Below are positions 1-6,299 of a stretch of 26,054 nt of DNA, piece after piece (positions within the stretch are counted from its first letter, which is position 1; each line of letters starts with the position of its first letter). The translations under genes were made by a program, and so were the position numbers. The stretch spans positions 1-26,054 of the forward strand of contig CALBVO010000081.1 in assembly GCA_937970115.1 (NCBI GenBank), written 5' to 3'. The DNA is from Minisyncoccota bacterium (GTDB lineage: Bacteria > Patescibacteriota > Minisyncoccia > Phycocordibacterales > UBA1006). Under the pieces are notes generated by a model, which saw nothing but the letters and a program-made list of their open reading frames with translations, had not been told where the DNA came from and ran no database searches.

Positions 1-574
1 TCAAACTATCAGTATCAGGACTGAGGTTAAAATCACCCATCAGGATGATGTTTCTCCCCTGCTTGGTTTTCAGGAATTTTATGATGTTTTCTGATTGTTC
101 AATGCGGTCAGAGCTGTCGCCCTTTCCCTTACCTTTTTCCCATAGCCCATGAATATTTATGATGGTATATTTTTTCTCCCTATCCTCAAAATCAACCCAT
201 TGAATTGTTCGACGAAACCATGTGTCATAATCTACATATTATTGTTGCGCATCTGACACCAATAATTCACCACTGGCTGTAGTTTTTCTGTACAAAGATT
301 TTTTAATATAAATAGCATTACCCCACCAACGCCCCAATGTCGGTGAGAAATATCCATGGTGATGAGAAAGAATTTTACCAATTGAATAAAATAAATCTGG
401 ATCGCCTATTGGTGTCCCCTCATTATCATTACCTACAACATCAGGACCGAATTTTGAACCATCCAAATCTACCTCCTGCAGACAAAAAATATCTGCATCA
501 TTATATTCCTCAAAGAAATTGTATAAAGGTTTACCTGCTCGCCCACACCAGGCGTTTAAACTGATTATTTTCAT
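1..574 (-). pseudogene. Endonuclease/exonuclease/phosphatase family protein, interrupted by an in-frame TAA; C-terminus beyond the left edge
   Basis: The frame begins at ATG 574 with an ISLNAWCGR segment (the N-terminal LNxW signature of the family) and FCLQEVD, whose Glu is the usual metal ligand. It then hits TAA at 239-241. The same frame continues beyond that stop without another stop to the left edge, and it encodes further family sequence: an INIHGLW segment and the MGDFNLSPD motif, whose Asp and Asn are catalytic in the family. The open stretch upstream of 574 lacks family features, so I start at 574. A TATAGT hexamer at 581-586 (minus strand) ends 6 nt before this ATG. The family hydrolyses phosphodiester or phosphomonoester bonds (DNA, RNA or lipid head groups); the substrate here is unknown. 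The single nonsense codon makes it a pseudogene, a strain-specific mutation or a base error. Confidence 0.75.
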
Positions 575-635
575 AGTATTACTATAATCTTTTTCCCTAA
601 AAATCAAAATAGGCTTTTTTATTTTCAGATTTATG

Positions 636-641
636 TATAAT
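636..641 (+). promoter_or_regulatory. -10 box (TATAAT) of the small basic protein gene
   Basis: A consensus TATAAT lies 9 nt before ATG 651. No convincing -35 is visible at the usual distance. Confidence 0.45.
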
Positions 642-650
642 GGTCTGCAT

Positions 651-788
651 ATGGGAAAACGATTAAATTCTGTGGGAAACATGAAGACTACCAAATCTCA
701 CAAAACAGCAAAACGATTAGCAGTCAAAAAAGAAATGCTCGAGGTAGCAAAGACACGACGAAACTCTCGTCACTTTGTAGGTAAATAA
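651..788 (+). CDS. Small, very basic hypothetical protein (45 aa; 35 aa if it starts at 681)
   Basis: This short frame lies divergent from the nuclease-family gene and ends in TAA at 786-788. It is rich in Lys, Arg and His throughout (for example KTTKSHKTAKR and KTRRNSRHFVGK), which suggests nucleic-acid or ribosome binding, but I do not recognise a family. A TATAAT box at 636-641 places the expected transcription start about 648, so ATG 651 would be nearly leaderless. ATG 681, in the same frame and preceded by a weak GGGA, is the alternative start. A strong 15-bp hairpin at 857-890 would terminate the transcript. Promoter, frame and terminator together argue that it is real; the function is unknown. 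Confidence 0.5.
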   Translation: MGKRLNSVGNMKTTKSHKTAKRLAVKKEMLEVAKTRRNSRHFVGK

Positions 789-856
789 ATGAGCTACAGA
801 GATTTTTAATAAAAAATCGACAATAGCGAATTTATTCCAAACATGATTTGGGATCT

Positions 857-890
857 ATGTAAAAAGAACTCGTATGAGTTCTTTTTACAT
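857..890. terminator. Bidirectional-type terminator hairpin
   Basis: A perfect 15-bp inverted repeat (arms ATGTAAAAAGAACTC and GAGTTCTTTTTACAT) has a GTAT loop. The T-rich right arm can serve plus-strand transcripts, such as the small gene ending at 788; the A-rich left arm gives the mirror signal on the minus strand. Confidence 0.7.
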
Positions 891-910
891 TCATAATCTA
901 GTACCTCGTG

Positions 911-1037
911 GTCATTGCGAGCGATAGCGCGGCAATCCCAGACACCAAACAAAACCTAGATTGCTTCACCCCAAGGGTACTTCCAAGAATATGTTCCATA
1001 CACTCACTATTCTTTGGGGCGCGCAGCTCGCAATGAC
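911..1037. repeat. MITE/REP-like palindromic repeat element
   Basis: The terminal inverted repeat is GTCATTGCGAGC at 911-922 and GCTCGCAATGAC at 1026-1037. Inside are GCAATC at 932-937 with GATTGC at 959-964, and CCCCAA at 969-974 with TTGGGG at 1014-1019, giving a branched multi-hairpin fold. Ends of the type GTCATTGCGAGC are widespread in bacterial intergenic REP- or MITE-like repeats. The 127-bp element carries no coding capacity and its GC content is higher than its AT-rich surroundings. Confidence 0.65.
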
Positions 1038-1063
1038 AAAAATATTTTTATCCATATCTCACT

Positions 1064-1103
1064 AACTAGTACAAACGTGACGGCCGTCATATTTGTACTA
1101 GTT
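1064..1103. repeat. 40-nt loopless palindrome overlapping the end of the NUDIX gene
   Basis: The two 20-nt halves (starting AACTAGTACAAA and ending TTTGTACTAGTT, centre GACGGCCGTC) are reverse complements except at two positions (one C-A mismatch, one G-T). The right arm contains the TAG stop of the NUDIX gene (1098-1100). T residues follow on the plus strand (1105-1112), so it may also terminate plus-strand transcription. As a cruciform it has no loop of its own. Confidence 0.6.
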
Positions 1104-1583
1104 ATCTTTTTTATATTTTCTAAACACCTGAATAGCCACCGTTGCTGATTCATGCCAAATTAGTTCCCTATCGTCTAACATTTTATAGAACTGGTCCTCG
1201 TTTACCCACAGACCCCTCTCTATAATATCGGTATCTGGGTTTTCTGGTGGTTGCTGCATTACCACCGGATTCTCGGCAATGTAGCAATGAATACCACGAT
1301 TACCAAATATTTTTTCAAAGGTATAGAAATGATATAGATTATCAGATTGCATGCCCACCTCCTCTGCCAATTCCTCGTGTGCGTGGGTCAGAATGTCCTT
1401 GCCAGTTTTATCGATACCACCGCTGACGAATTTCCAAAATGATTTTTTATAATGGTGGATATACTCCTCTATCAAAAATAATTCGTTTGTTTCAGTATTA
1501 TAAGGAAACACCAATACGACCTCTCGTGGTTTTTTATGTGGGCAGAATTTTTTACACAGTTTGTTTTTAATAGATTTCAACAT
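1098..1583 (-). CDS. NUDIX hydrolase with a degenerate Nudix box
   Basis: The 161-aa length is typical of single-domain NUDIX pyrophosphohydrolases, which cleave nucleoside diphosphates linked to another group. The box lies at residues 56-78: Gly56, five residues, Lys62 where Glu is usual, seven residues, then EELAEEVGM, where Glu70 replaces the usual Arg. The metal-binding Glu residues of the EExG core (Glu74, Glu75) and Gly77 are present, so catalysis may persist, although two canonical positions have changed. Residues 22-48 resemble the strand in which NUDIX proteins process activated substrates (VLVFPYN, LFLIEEY). ATG 1583 is preceded by a possible -10, TACTAT, 7 nt upstream. The stop falls inside the 1064-1103 palindrome. 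The substrate cannot be read from sequence; an ADP-ribose or sugar-nucleotide type is possible. Confidence 0.85.
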   Translation of the reverse strand: MLKSIKNKLCKKFCPHKKPREVVLVFPYNTETNELFLIEEYIHHYKKSFWKFVSGGIDKTGKDILTHAHEELAEEVGMQSDNLYHFYTFEKIFGNRGIHCYIAENPVVMQQPPENPDTDIIERGLWVNEDQFYKMLDDRELIWHESATVAIQVFRKYKKDN

Positions 1584-1610
1584 ACAGATGATAGTATCAC
1601 AAAATCACGG

Positions 1611-1616
1611 TATAAT
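1611..1616 (+). promoter_or_regulatory. -10 box (TATAAT) upstream of the 62-aa gene
   Basis: A perfect TATAAT lies 32 nt before ATG 1649, giving a short leader of about 26 nt. No clear -35 is visible. It sits in the divergent region shared with the NUDIX gene. Confidence 0.5.
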
Positions 1617-1648
1617 AGAATCATCTTATTCATTAATCAAAATATTTT

Positions 1649-1837
1649 ATGAACAATCACGATTTCAATATTATTAACCAATTAGTTCAAGAACAAAAAT
1701 CATTGTGGCGTATCGAGGAAATTTATCTCAACGAATGTAAAAACACAGATGATAAAAAAATGTGGACCAAACTACGCAACCAAAAACGTAAAAACGTCGA
1801 AGAATTATCAAAAATGGCGAAAAAGTGCCTGAAATAA
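1649..1837 (+). CDS. Small charged hypothetical protein (62 aa)
   Basis: This compact 62-aa frame has TATAAT upstream and a perfect terminator immediately downstream (1849-1872). The composition is predicted helical, with a Trp at residue 19 and a very basic C-terminal half (KLRNQKRKNVEELSKMAKK). There is no signal peptide or membrane segment. I do not recognise a family. Its own promoter and terminator, and the lack of a competing frame, support a real monocistronic gene. Confidence 0.6.
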   Translation: MNNHDFNIINQLVQEQKSLWRIEEIYLNECKNTDDKKMWTKLRNQKRKNVEELSKMAKKCLK

Positions 1838-1848
1838 TTTCTCCAACG

Positions 1849-1872
1849 AAAAAACACCTATTGGTGTTTTTT
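1849..1872. terminator. Shared terminator between convergent genes
   Basis: A perfect 10-bp stem (AAAAAACACC / GGTGTTTTTT) with a TATT loop lies between the plus-strand 62-aa gene and the minus-strand BON-LysM gene. It has T-tracts in both directions. Confidence 0.8.
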
Positions 1873-1875
1873 ATT

Positions 1876-2336
1876 TTACAGTTCTGGAATAATCAGAACC
1901 TGTCCTGAATAGATTTTATCTGCGTCTTCTAGCATTGGTGTGTTTGCTTCGAAAATAGCATTATATTTTGAAGCATCTCCATATACGGTTTGTGAAATAC
2001 CTGATAAGGTATCGCCTGCCTTAACGGTATAGAATTCTTTTTCTTGATTGAGGTCTTTTTGGATCTCCTGTCCATCAAGAGTAAGCATAATTTTATCATC
2101 AACACTTGCTATACCTTCTATATTTCCAGCAATCATCACTGCCTTCTTTTTTTCATGTGTTGTGGAAACCTTACCGCTTAGATTTACAATATCATCATCA
2201 ACTGATACATAGACACCATTGATATTATATTTTTCCAGGCGATCTTTAATCTGCTGCTCCTTATTATCTGCTACCTCTGCACTATTAACTCCGAATATTT
2301 TTTTCCTGCTTCTTTTATAAATGAAATAATTCCCAT
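1876..2336 (-). CDS. BON-LysM domain protein (Kbp/YgaU-like), one-base frameshift near the start
   Basis: Starting at ATG 2336, the frame reads MGIISFIKEAGKK and then runs out of frame at a run of seven A (2298-2304). Restoring one base, or slipping back one after AAA AAA, continues IFGVNSAEV and a BON domain ending GNIEGIASVDDK. A C-terminal LysM domain follows (YTVKAGDTLSGISQ to QVLIIPEL). The joined product is 153 aa, close to E. coli Kbp (149 aa), and matches that family's layout and N-terminal helix. Kbp binds K+ in the cytoplasm, and the LysM part may bind glycan. The same frameshift type occurs in pyk. An internal GTG/ATG near 2139 would give only the end of BON plus LysM, so it is a poor alternative start. 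An upstream inverted repeat and 9-bp repeats may regulate it. Confidence 0.8.
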
Positions 2337-2377
2337 ATTTTTTTTAGATTAAAATTAATAAATTTATATAACTTTTC

Positions 2378-2398
2378 GTTACATATACACATTGTAAC
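2378..2398. promoter_or_regulatory. Inverted repeat upstream of the BON-LysM gene, possible operator
   Basis: GTTACA at 2378-2383 and TGTAAC at 2393-2398 form a dyad with a 9-nt spacer. A further ATTGTAAC lies at 2437-2444. The position 42-62 nt upstream of the ATG fits a transcription-factor site, but no regulator is identified. Confidence 0.3.
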
Positions 2399-2401
2399 AT
2401 A

Positions 2402-2428
2402 TATACAAAATATACAAAATATACAAAA
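2402..2428. repeat. Three perfect tandem copies of TATACAAAA
   Basis: Three 9-bp units occupy 2402-2410, 2411-2419 and 2420-2428, in the upstream region of the BON-LysM gene. A copy-number change would alter promoter spacing; this is inference. Confidence 0.75.
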
Positions 2429-2532
2429 TATTAATTATTGTAACCAATAGAGGAAAATTAATGGAAAAGTCATATTTTTACTTATTTTTTTATAGTTAAG
2501 CTTTTAAACTAGGTGAAGAGTAAAAAAACAAA

Positions 2533-2578
2533 GAAAAAGAACGCGAGGTGTACCTTAATACGCTGAGCGTTCTTTTTC
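2533..2578. terminator. Terminator hairpin of repeat family R1 (copy 1)
   Basis: Twelve-bp arms (GAAAAAGAACGC / GCGTTCTTTTTC) enclose a core with an inner stem GTGTA/TACGC. The core is related to those at 2762-2820 and, in reverse orientation, at 7753-7799. The inner stem changes sequence but keeps pairing among the three copies. Confidence 0.65.
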
Positions 2579-2678
2579 TGTAGCTGACGCAGCTATTCGC
2601 TAGCTTTGCATAAATTCGTAATAGTCGTTTTCACTTCCTGAGTCATTTATTTTTAAATCTTTTCTAAATAAAAAAAAC

Positions 2679-2726
2679 GAGATGAAGTTTGAAGTGGTGA
2701 AAGAAAATTTTCACAAACTGTATCTC
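2679..2726. repeat. Long imperfect hairpin
   Basis: Stacked stems GAGAT/ATCTC (2679-2683, 2722-2726), AGTTTG/CAAACT and GTGAAA/TTTTCAC surround an A-rich loop. It lies downstream of gyrB, beyond its terminator. It may be a structured RNA or another element remnant. Confidence 0.45.
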
Positions 2727-2761
2727 AATTTAGTTTTTCAAAACAGAATGAAATACAAGGC

Positions 2762-2820
2762 AAAATAAAAAAGAGCAAACGAGACGTATAACTATTACGT
2801 TGAGTGCTCTTTTTTATTTT
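2762..2820. terminator. gyrB terminator, repeat family R1 (copy 2)
   Basis: Perfect 16-bp A/T-rich arms (AAAATAAAAAAGAGCA / TGCTCTTTTTTATTTT) flank a core with inner stem ACGTA/TACGT. The core aligns with the R1 copies at 2533 and 7753. It is the first terminator after the gyrB stop on the minus strand. Confidence 0.75.
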
Positions 2821-2848
2821 AACGAAATAGTTCGTCTGTTTTGGAAAT

Positions 2849-4894
2849 CTAAATGTCGATCTCTGCTAGTTTTGCATTATTTTGTATAAATGCCTTCCTC
2901 GGCGCAACATCTGCTCCCATCAAGGTATCAAAGATCGCGTCAGCCTCCATAGCATCATCAACAGTTACCTGTTTCAATGTTCGCGTTTCTGGATCCATAG
3001 TTGTTTCCCATAATTCCTCGGCGTTCATTTCTCCCAATCCTTTGTATCGTTGAATGTGGACCTTTCCTGATTTCTTTTTTGTCTCTACTTCGGCCTCTTC
3101 GCCGTCTACGTCTGACTCCTCGGCAATTTCTGGTTCTACACCGAGGTCCTTTAATATTGCGTCGCGTTCCTCATCATAATAGGCGTAATGTAATGATTTA
3201 CCTTTTTTGATTTTATATAATGGTGGCTGCGCAACATAGAGGTATCCTAGATCAATCATTTCCCGGAAATATCGGAAGAAGAATGTCATCAACAGAATCC
3301 GAATGTGTGCCCCATCGACATCCGCATCCGTCGCAATAACGATTTTTTTATAGCGGATTTTTTCAATATCAAAGGTCTCTCCGATGGACGCACCAAATGC
3401 AATCACCATTGATTTGATTTCGTTGTTCCCCAGCATTCGATCCAATCGCACACGTTCGACATTCAATGGTTTACCACGTAATGGTAGAATCGCCTGCGTT
3501 TTACGATCGCGACCCTGTTTTGCTGTACCTCCCGCGGAATCTCCCTCAACGATGAATATTTCGGCCTCGTCAGCATTTTTTGTCTGACAGTCGGTTAATT
3601 TACCTGGTAAGGTGAATCCTTCCAAAGCTCCTTTTCGCAAAATTGAATCCTTGGCTGCCTTGGCTGCCTTGCGGGCCTTCAATGCTAATGCTGCCTTACG
3701 CAGGATAGCCTTGGCATCGTCTGGATGTTCCTCTAGGAAGGTTGCAAACGCCTCGGCAAACATTGAATCTACGGCTCCACGTGCCTCGGGCGACCCTAGT
3801 TTATCTTTGGTCTGTCCTTCAAATTGGATTTCCTTCATTTTGACAGACACCACAGCGGTGATTCCTTCTAGTACGTCGTCACCAGTTAATGAACCGTCTT
3901 TTTCTGAGAGGACTTTGTTCTTTTTATTATATGAATTCAATAACCGTGTTAATGCGGTTTTAAACCCGGTAACATGCATTCCCCCACCAGGTGTTGAAAT
4001 ATTATTCGCAAAGGGAACAATACGCGGCGAGATGTCATCAACATATTGCAATGCAACCTCAACCTGAATACCATCCTCGGTTTCCTTTTCAACATGGAAA
4101 ATATTTTTATGAACACCCTTTTGATGCGCATTCAAATATCGCACCATTGAAACAATACCTCCCTCGAAATAAAAACTCTTTGAGGTAACCTGCAAATTCA
4201 AATCCTCGAGATATATTTCATCTAAATCAATATCGCCAGTATATTCACGTGCGTCGATTAAACATACACGTAGGTTTTTTACCAAATAGGCCTGCTGTTG
4301 GTAATGTTTGATAATTCGTTCCCAGTTAAATATGACTTCAGAAAAAATAGTATCGTCTGGAATGAATGAAATGATTGTTCCGTTATGTTTTGTTTTTCCG
4401 TATTTTTTTACATTGGCTTTTGGTTTACCGATTGAGTATTCCTGGAAATATTTATCGCCACCCCGGTGAACCTCTGCGCGAGTATAGGTAGACAATGCGT
4501 TTACCACTGATGCACCAACCCCGTGTAGCCCTCCCGAGAATTTGTATGATTCGTTATCGAATTTACCTCCAGCATGCAGAGTGGTCATAATAACCTCCAG
4601 GGCGGATTGTTTGGTTTTTGGATGTTTGTCGACAGGAATTCCTCGTCCGTTATCAACAACACGGATCATGTTGTTCGGTAACAATGCGATTTCAATATGA
4701 TCACAATATCCTCCCATGGCCTCGTCACGTGAGTTATCAAAAATCTCTCGAATCAGGTGATGCAGTCCATCTGGACCTGTTGATCCGATATACATACCGG
4801 GTCGTTTTCGTACTGGTTCCAGTCCTTCGAGGACCGAAATATCTGATGCGCTATATTCGCGTTCTTTTTTAGGTTTTGTTTCTTTTTTTGCCAT
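2849..4894 (-). CDS. gyrB: DNA gyrase subunit B (type IIA topoisomerase ATPase subunit)
   Basis: The protein has 681 aa when started at ATG 4894 (MAKKETKPKK). The longer open frame upstream covers the promoter region and is not family sequence. An N-terminal GHKL ATPase domain shows Glu50 and Asn54 in REIFDNSRDEA, DNGRGIP near 81-87 and SGGLHGVGASV near 120-130. A transducer domain follows. The TOPRIM domain has IVEGDSAGG and DADVDG, and the usual end is present (PRKAFIQNNA). With GyrA, not in this window, it introduces negative supercoils using ATP; distinguishing GyrB from ParE is less certain. It lacks the long insertion of the enterobacterial GyrB. It is divergent from ung, with a TATACT box near 4920-4925 preceded by TGG (extended -10 type). 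The stop is TAG. Confidence 0.92.
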   Translation of the reverse strand: MAKKETKPKKEREYSASDISVLEGLEPVRKRPGMYIGSTGPDGLHHLIREIFDNSRDEAMGGYCDHIEIALLPNNMIRVVDNGRGIPVDKHPKTKQSALEVIMTTLHAGGKFDNESYKFSGGLHGVGASVVNALSTYTRAEVHRGGDKYFQEYSIGKPKANVKKYGKTKHNGTIISFIPDDTIFSEVIFNWERIIKHYQQQAYLVKNLRVCLIDAREYTGDIDLDEIYLEDLNLQVTSKSFYFEGGIVSMVRYLNAHQKGVHKNIFHVEKETEDGIQVEVALQYVDDISPRIVPFANNISTPGGGMHVTGFKTALTRLLNSYNKKNKVLSEKDGSLTGDDVLEGITAVVSVKMKEIQFEGQTKDKLGSPEARGAVDSMFAEAFATFLEEHPDDAKAILRKAALALKARKAAKAAKDSILRKGALEGFTLPGKLTDCQTKNADEAEIFIVEGDSAGGTAKQGRDRKTQAILPLRGKPLNVERVRLDRMLGNNEIKSMVIAFGASIGETFDIEKIRYKKIVIATDADVDGAHIRILLMTFFFRYFREMIDLGYLYVAQPPLYKIKKGKSLHYAYYDEERDAILKDLGVEPEIAEESDVDGEEAEVETKKKSGKVHIQRYKGLGEMNAEELWETTMDPETRTLKQVTVDDAMEADAIFDTLMGADVAPRKAFIQNNAKLAEIDI

Positions 4895-4972
4895 ATATAT
4901 CAATAAAAAATTATAAAAATAGTATACCATAAAACCGACTAAAACCCTTGAAAAATAAGGTTTTTTATGTGG

Positions 4973-4978
4973 TATGAT
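4973..4978 (+). promoter_or_regulatory. Extended -10 promoter of ung
   Basis: TATGAT is preceded by TGG (extended -10, TGN), with a possible TTGAAA -35 at 4948-4953 at a long spacing of 19 nt. It ends 12 nt before ATG 4991, so the leader is only about 5-6 nt. Region 3.0 of the window's own RpoD keeps the His and Glu that contact the TG element. Confidence 0.5.
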
Positions 4979-4990
4979 TAAAAAACAACC

Positions 4991-5650
4991 ATGAAAATTG
5001 ACCCGCATTGGAAATTAATACTGCGCGACTATCTCGCCAAAGAATCTTGTAAAAATTTGATTGATTTTATAAATAATGAATATCAGACAAATACTGTCTA
5101 CCCACCAGAAAATGAATTATTTTCTGCATTTTCCATGACCTCATTTAATCAGGTATCAGTGGTCATTATCGGGCAGGATCCCTATCACGGACCTGGTCAG
5201 GCACACGGGTTGGCATTTTCTGTTCCTAATAACATAACCCTTCTGCCATCACTGCTAAATATTTACAAGGAAATCGAATCTGACCTGGGAATCGAAAAAG
5301 ATTTCACCAACGGTAATCTGACATCATGGGCAAACCAAGGTGTATTATTATTAAACTCAGTCCTGACAGTGAGAACAGATACTCCTGGATCACACGTAGG
5401 TCACGGATGGGAGGAATTCACCGATCATGTAATTAAAAAAATATCAGACCAGCGAGAACATGTTGTTTTCATGTTATGGGGAAATTATGCTAAAAACAAG
5501 GGCTCAGTAATCGACAGGTCACGACATTTGGTTTTGGAAACTTCGCACCCATCACCGTTGGGAGCCTATCGAGGATTTAATGGATGCAAACATTTTTCCC
5601 AGACGAATAATTACCTACAACAACACAACAAAACACCAATCAAATGGTAA
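4991..5650 (+). CDS. ung: Uracil-DNA glycosylase, family 1
   Basis: The 219-aa protein is of typical length. The water-activating loop GQDPYH lies at residues 61-66 (Asp63 is the catalytic base in the family), followed by GLAFSV. The uracil-specificity segment is LLLNSVLTV around 119-127, and the DNA-intercalation loop HPSPL at 186-190 carries the second catalytic His. It removes uracil from DNA to start base-excision repair. The start is ATG 4991, nearly leaderless behind TATGAT. The YqaA-like gene follows 10 nt after the stop, so the two are probably co-transcribed. A divergent gyrB shares the intergenic region. Confidence 0.96.
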   Translation: MKIDPHWKLILRDYLAKESCKNLIDFINNEYQTNTVYPPENELFSAFSMTSFNQVSVVIIGQDPYHGPGQAHGLAFSVPNNITLLPSLLNIYKEIESDLGIEKDFTNGNLTSWANQGVLLLNSVLTVRTDTPGSHVGHGWEEFTDHVIKKISDQREHVVFMLWGNYAKNKGSVIDRSRHLVLETSHPSPLGAYRGFNGCKHFSQTNNYLQQHNKTPIKW

Positions 5651-5660
5651 TATAGAATAT

Positions 5661-6257
5661 ATGGAAACATGTACGCATAAAAACAGAACATGGAAACAAA
5701 GAATCATTCATGCAGCACATTCAAAATATGGAATGTGGGTATTAGGTTTTGTTTCATTAATAGAATCAGCTTTTTTTCCTATTCCTCCTGATTTTTTTAT
5801 TGTTCCTATGATTGTTGCAAAACCAGATTCATGGAAAAAAATTGCTACCCTAGTCAGCGTTATGTCGGTCCTTGGTTCATTCTTAGGTTATTATATTGGA
5901 TTTGCAGTTTTTGAAAGTTTTGGAGAAGTTATTATTAAAAATTACAATCTTTCTGACCAAATGATATCGTTGGGTGAAAAATTTAATAACAATGCATTAT
6001 GGACACTGCTGGTTGCCGCCTTTACACCATTACCTTATAAACTATTTACCATTGCAGCCGGAGTATTCAAGGTTAATATCTGGACATTTGCAGTTGCAAC
6101 TGTTATCGGACGGACCGCACGTTATGTATTGGTACCCTATTTAGCGGCTCTAGGTGGGCGTTCCATGCAGGGAAATAGCTATATCAAAAAAATGACCAAC
6201 TGGATGTGGGTCATCGTTGTTCTTGCGGTAATTATAGGAATAGTAGTATTTATGTAA
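5661..6257 (+). CDS. YqaA-type membrane protein of the VTT/DedA-like (SNARE-associated Golgi) family
   Basis: Start chosen at ATG 5661 (METCTHKNR); the frame upstream overlaps ung and is not family-like. The 198-aa protein has a short cytoplasmic-type basic N-terminus and several hydrophobic segments. The VTT signatures are GFVSLIESAFFPIPPDFF near residues 28-45, a Gly-rich helix (VLGSFLGYYIGF), AFTPLPYKLFTIAAG and VIGRTARYV. The last segment is a C-terminal membrane helix ending at the stop. VTT proteins are linked to lipid movement across membranes; YqaA itself is poorly understood. It lies 10 nt after ung with no clear SD. Confidence 0.85.
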   Translation: METCTHKNRTWKQRIIHAAHSKYGMWVLGFVSLIESAFFPIPPDFFIVPMIVAKPDSWKKIATLVSVMSVLGSFLGYYIGFAVFESFGEVIIKNYNLSDQMISLGEKFNNNALWTLLVAAFTPLPYKLFTIAAGVFKVNIWTFAVATVIGRTARYVLVPYLAALGGRSMQGNSYIKKMTNWMWVIVVLAVIIGIVVFM

Positions 6258-6287
6258 TGCTACTTTTTTATTTACCTCAACACAGGG

Positions 6288-6293
6288 TATAAT
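6288..6293 (+). promoter_or_regulatory. -10 box of pyk, leaderless start
   Basis: TATAAT ends exactly 6 nt before ATG 6300, so the predicted transcription start is the A of the start codon. There is no SD and no clear -35. Confidence 0.6.
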
Positions 6294-6299
6294 AAACCC

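Larger units (their letters stand above)
2337..2848. other. 512-bp gene-free intergenic region rich in repeats and hairpins
   Basis: No convincing gene is present. Going right, the region holds an inverted repeat GTTACA...TGTAAC (2378-2398), three 9-bp tandem repeats (2402-2428), a tiny frame at 2461-2499 that I do not call, an R1-type terminator hairpin (2533-2578), a small palindrome TAGCTG ACG CAGCTA (2581-2595), a branched hairpin (2679-2726), and the gyrB terminator (2762-2820). Confidence 0.6.

Noticed and set aside
575..694. Longer start for the nuclease-family gene at 694
   Set aside because: The extra residues are not family-like and would overlap the divergent small gene; ATG 574 starts directly with the conserved LNxW segment and has a -10 at the leaderless distance.
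2461..2499. Twelve-codon hydrophobic frame after an AGAGGAAA sequence
   Set aside because: Too short, with no clear promoter or conservation evidence; the SD match can be chance in A/G-rich DNA.
3612..4067. Plus-strand open frame of 151 codons opposite gyrB
   Set aside because: It is antisense to a conserved gene with biased codons; the translation has no recognisable domain.
4895..5008. Longer gyrB start at 5008 giving 38 extra residues
   Set aside because: The extension has no GyrB similarity, crosses the gyrB promoter and overlaps the ung start.
5580..5660. Longer start for the YqaA-like gene at 5580
   Set aside because: The region is the 3' end of ung in another frame; the hydrophilic extension has no VTT features.
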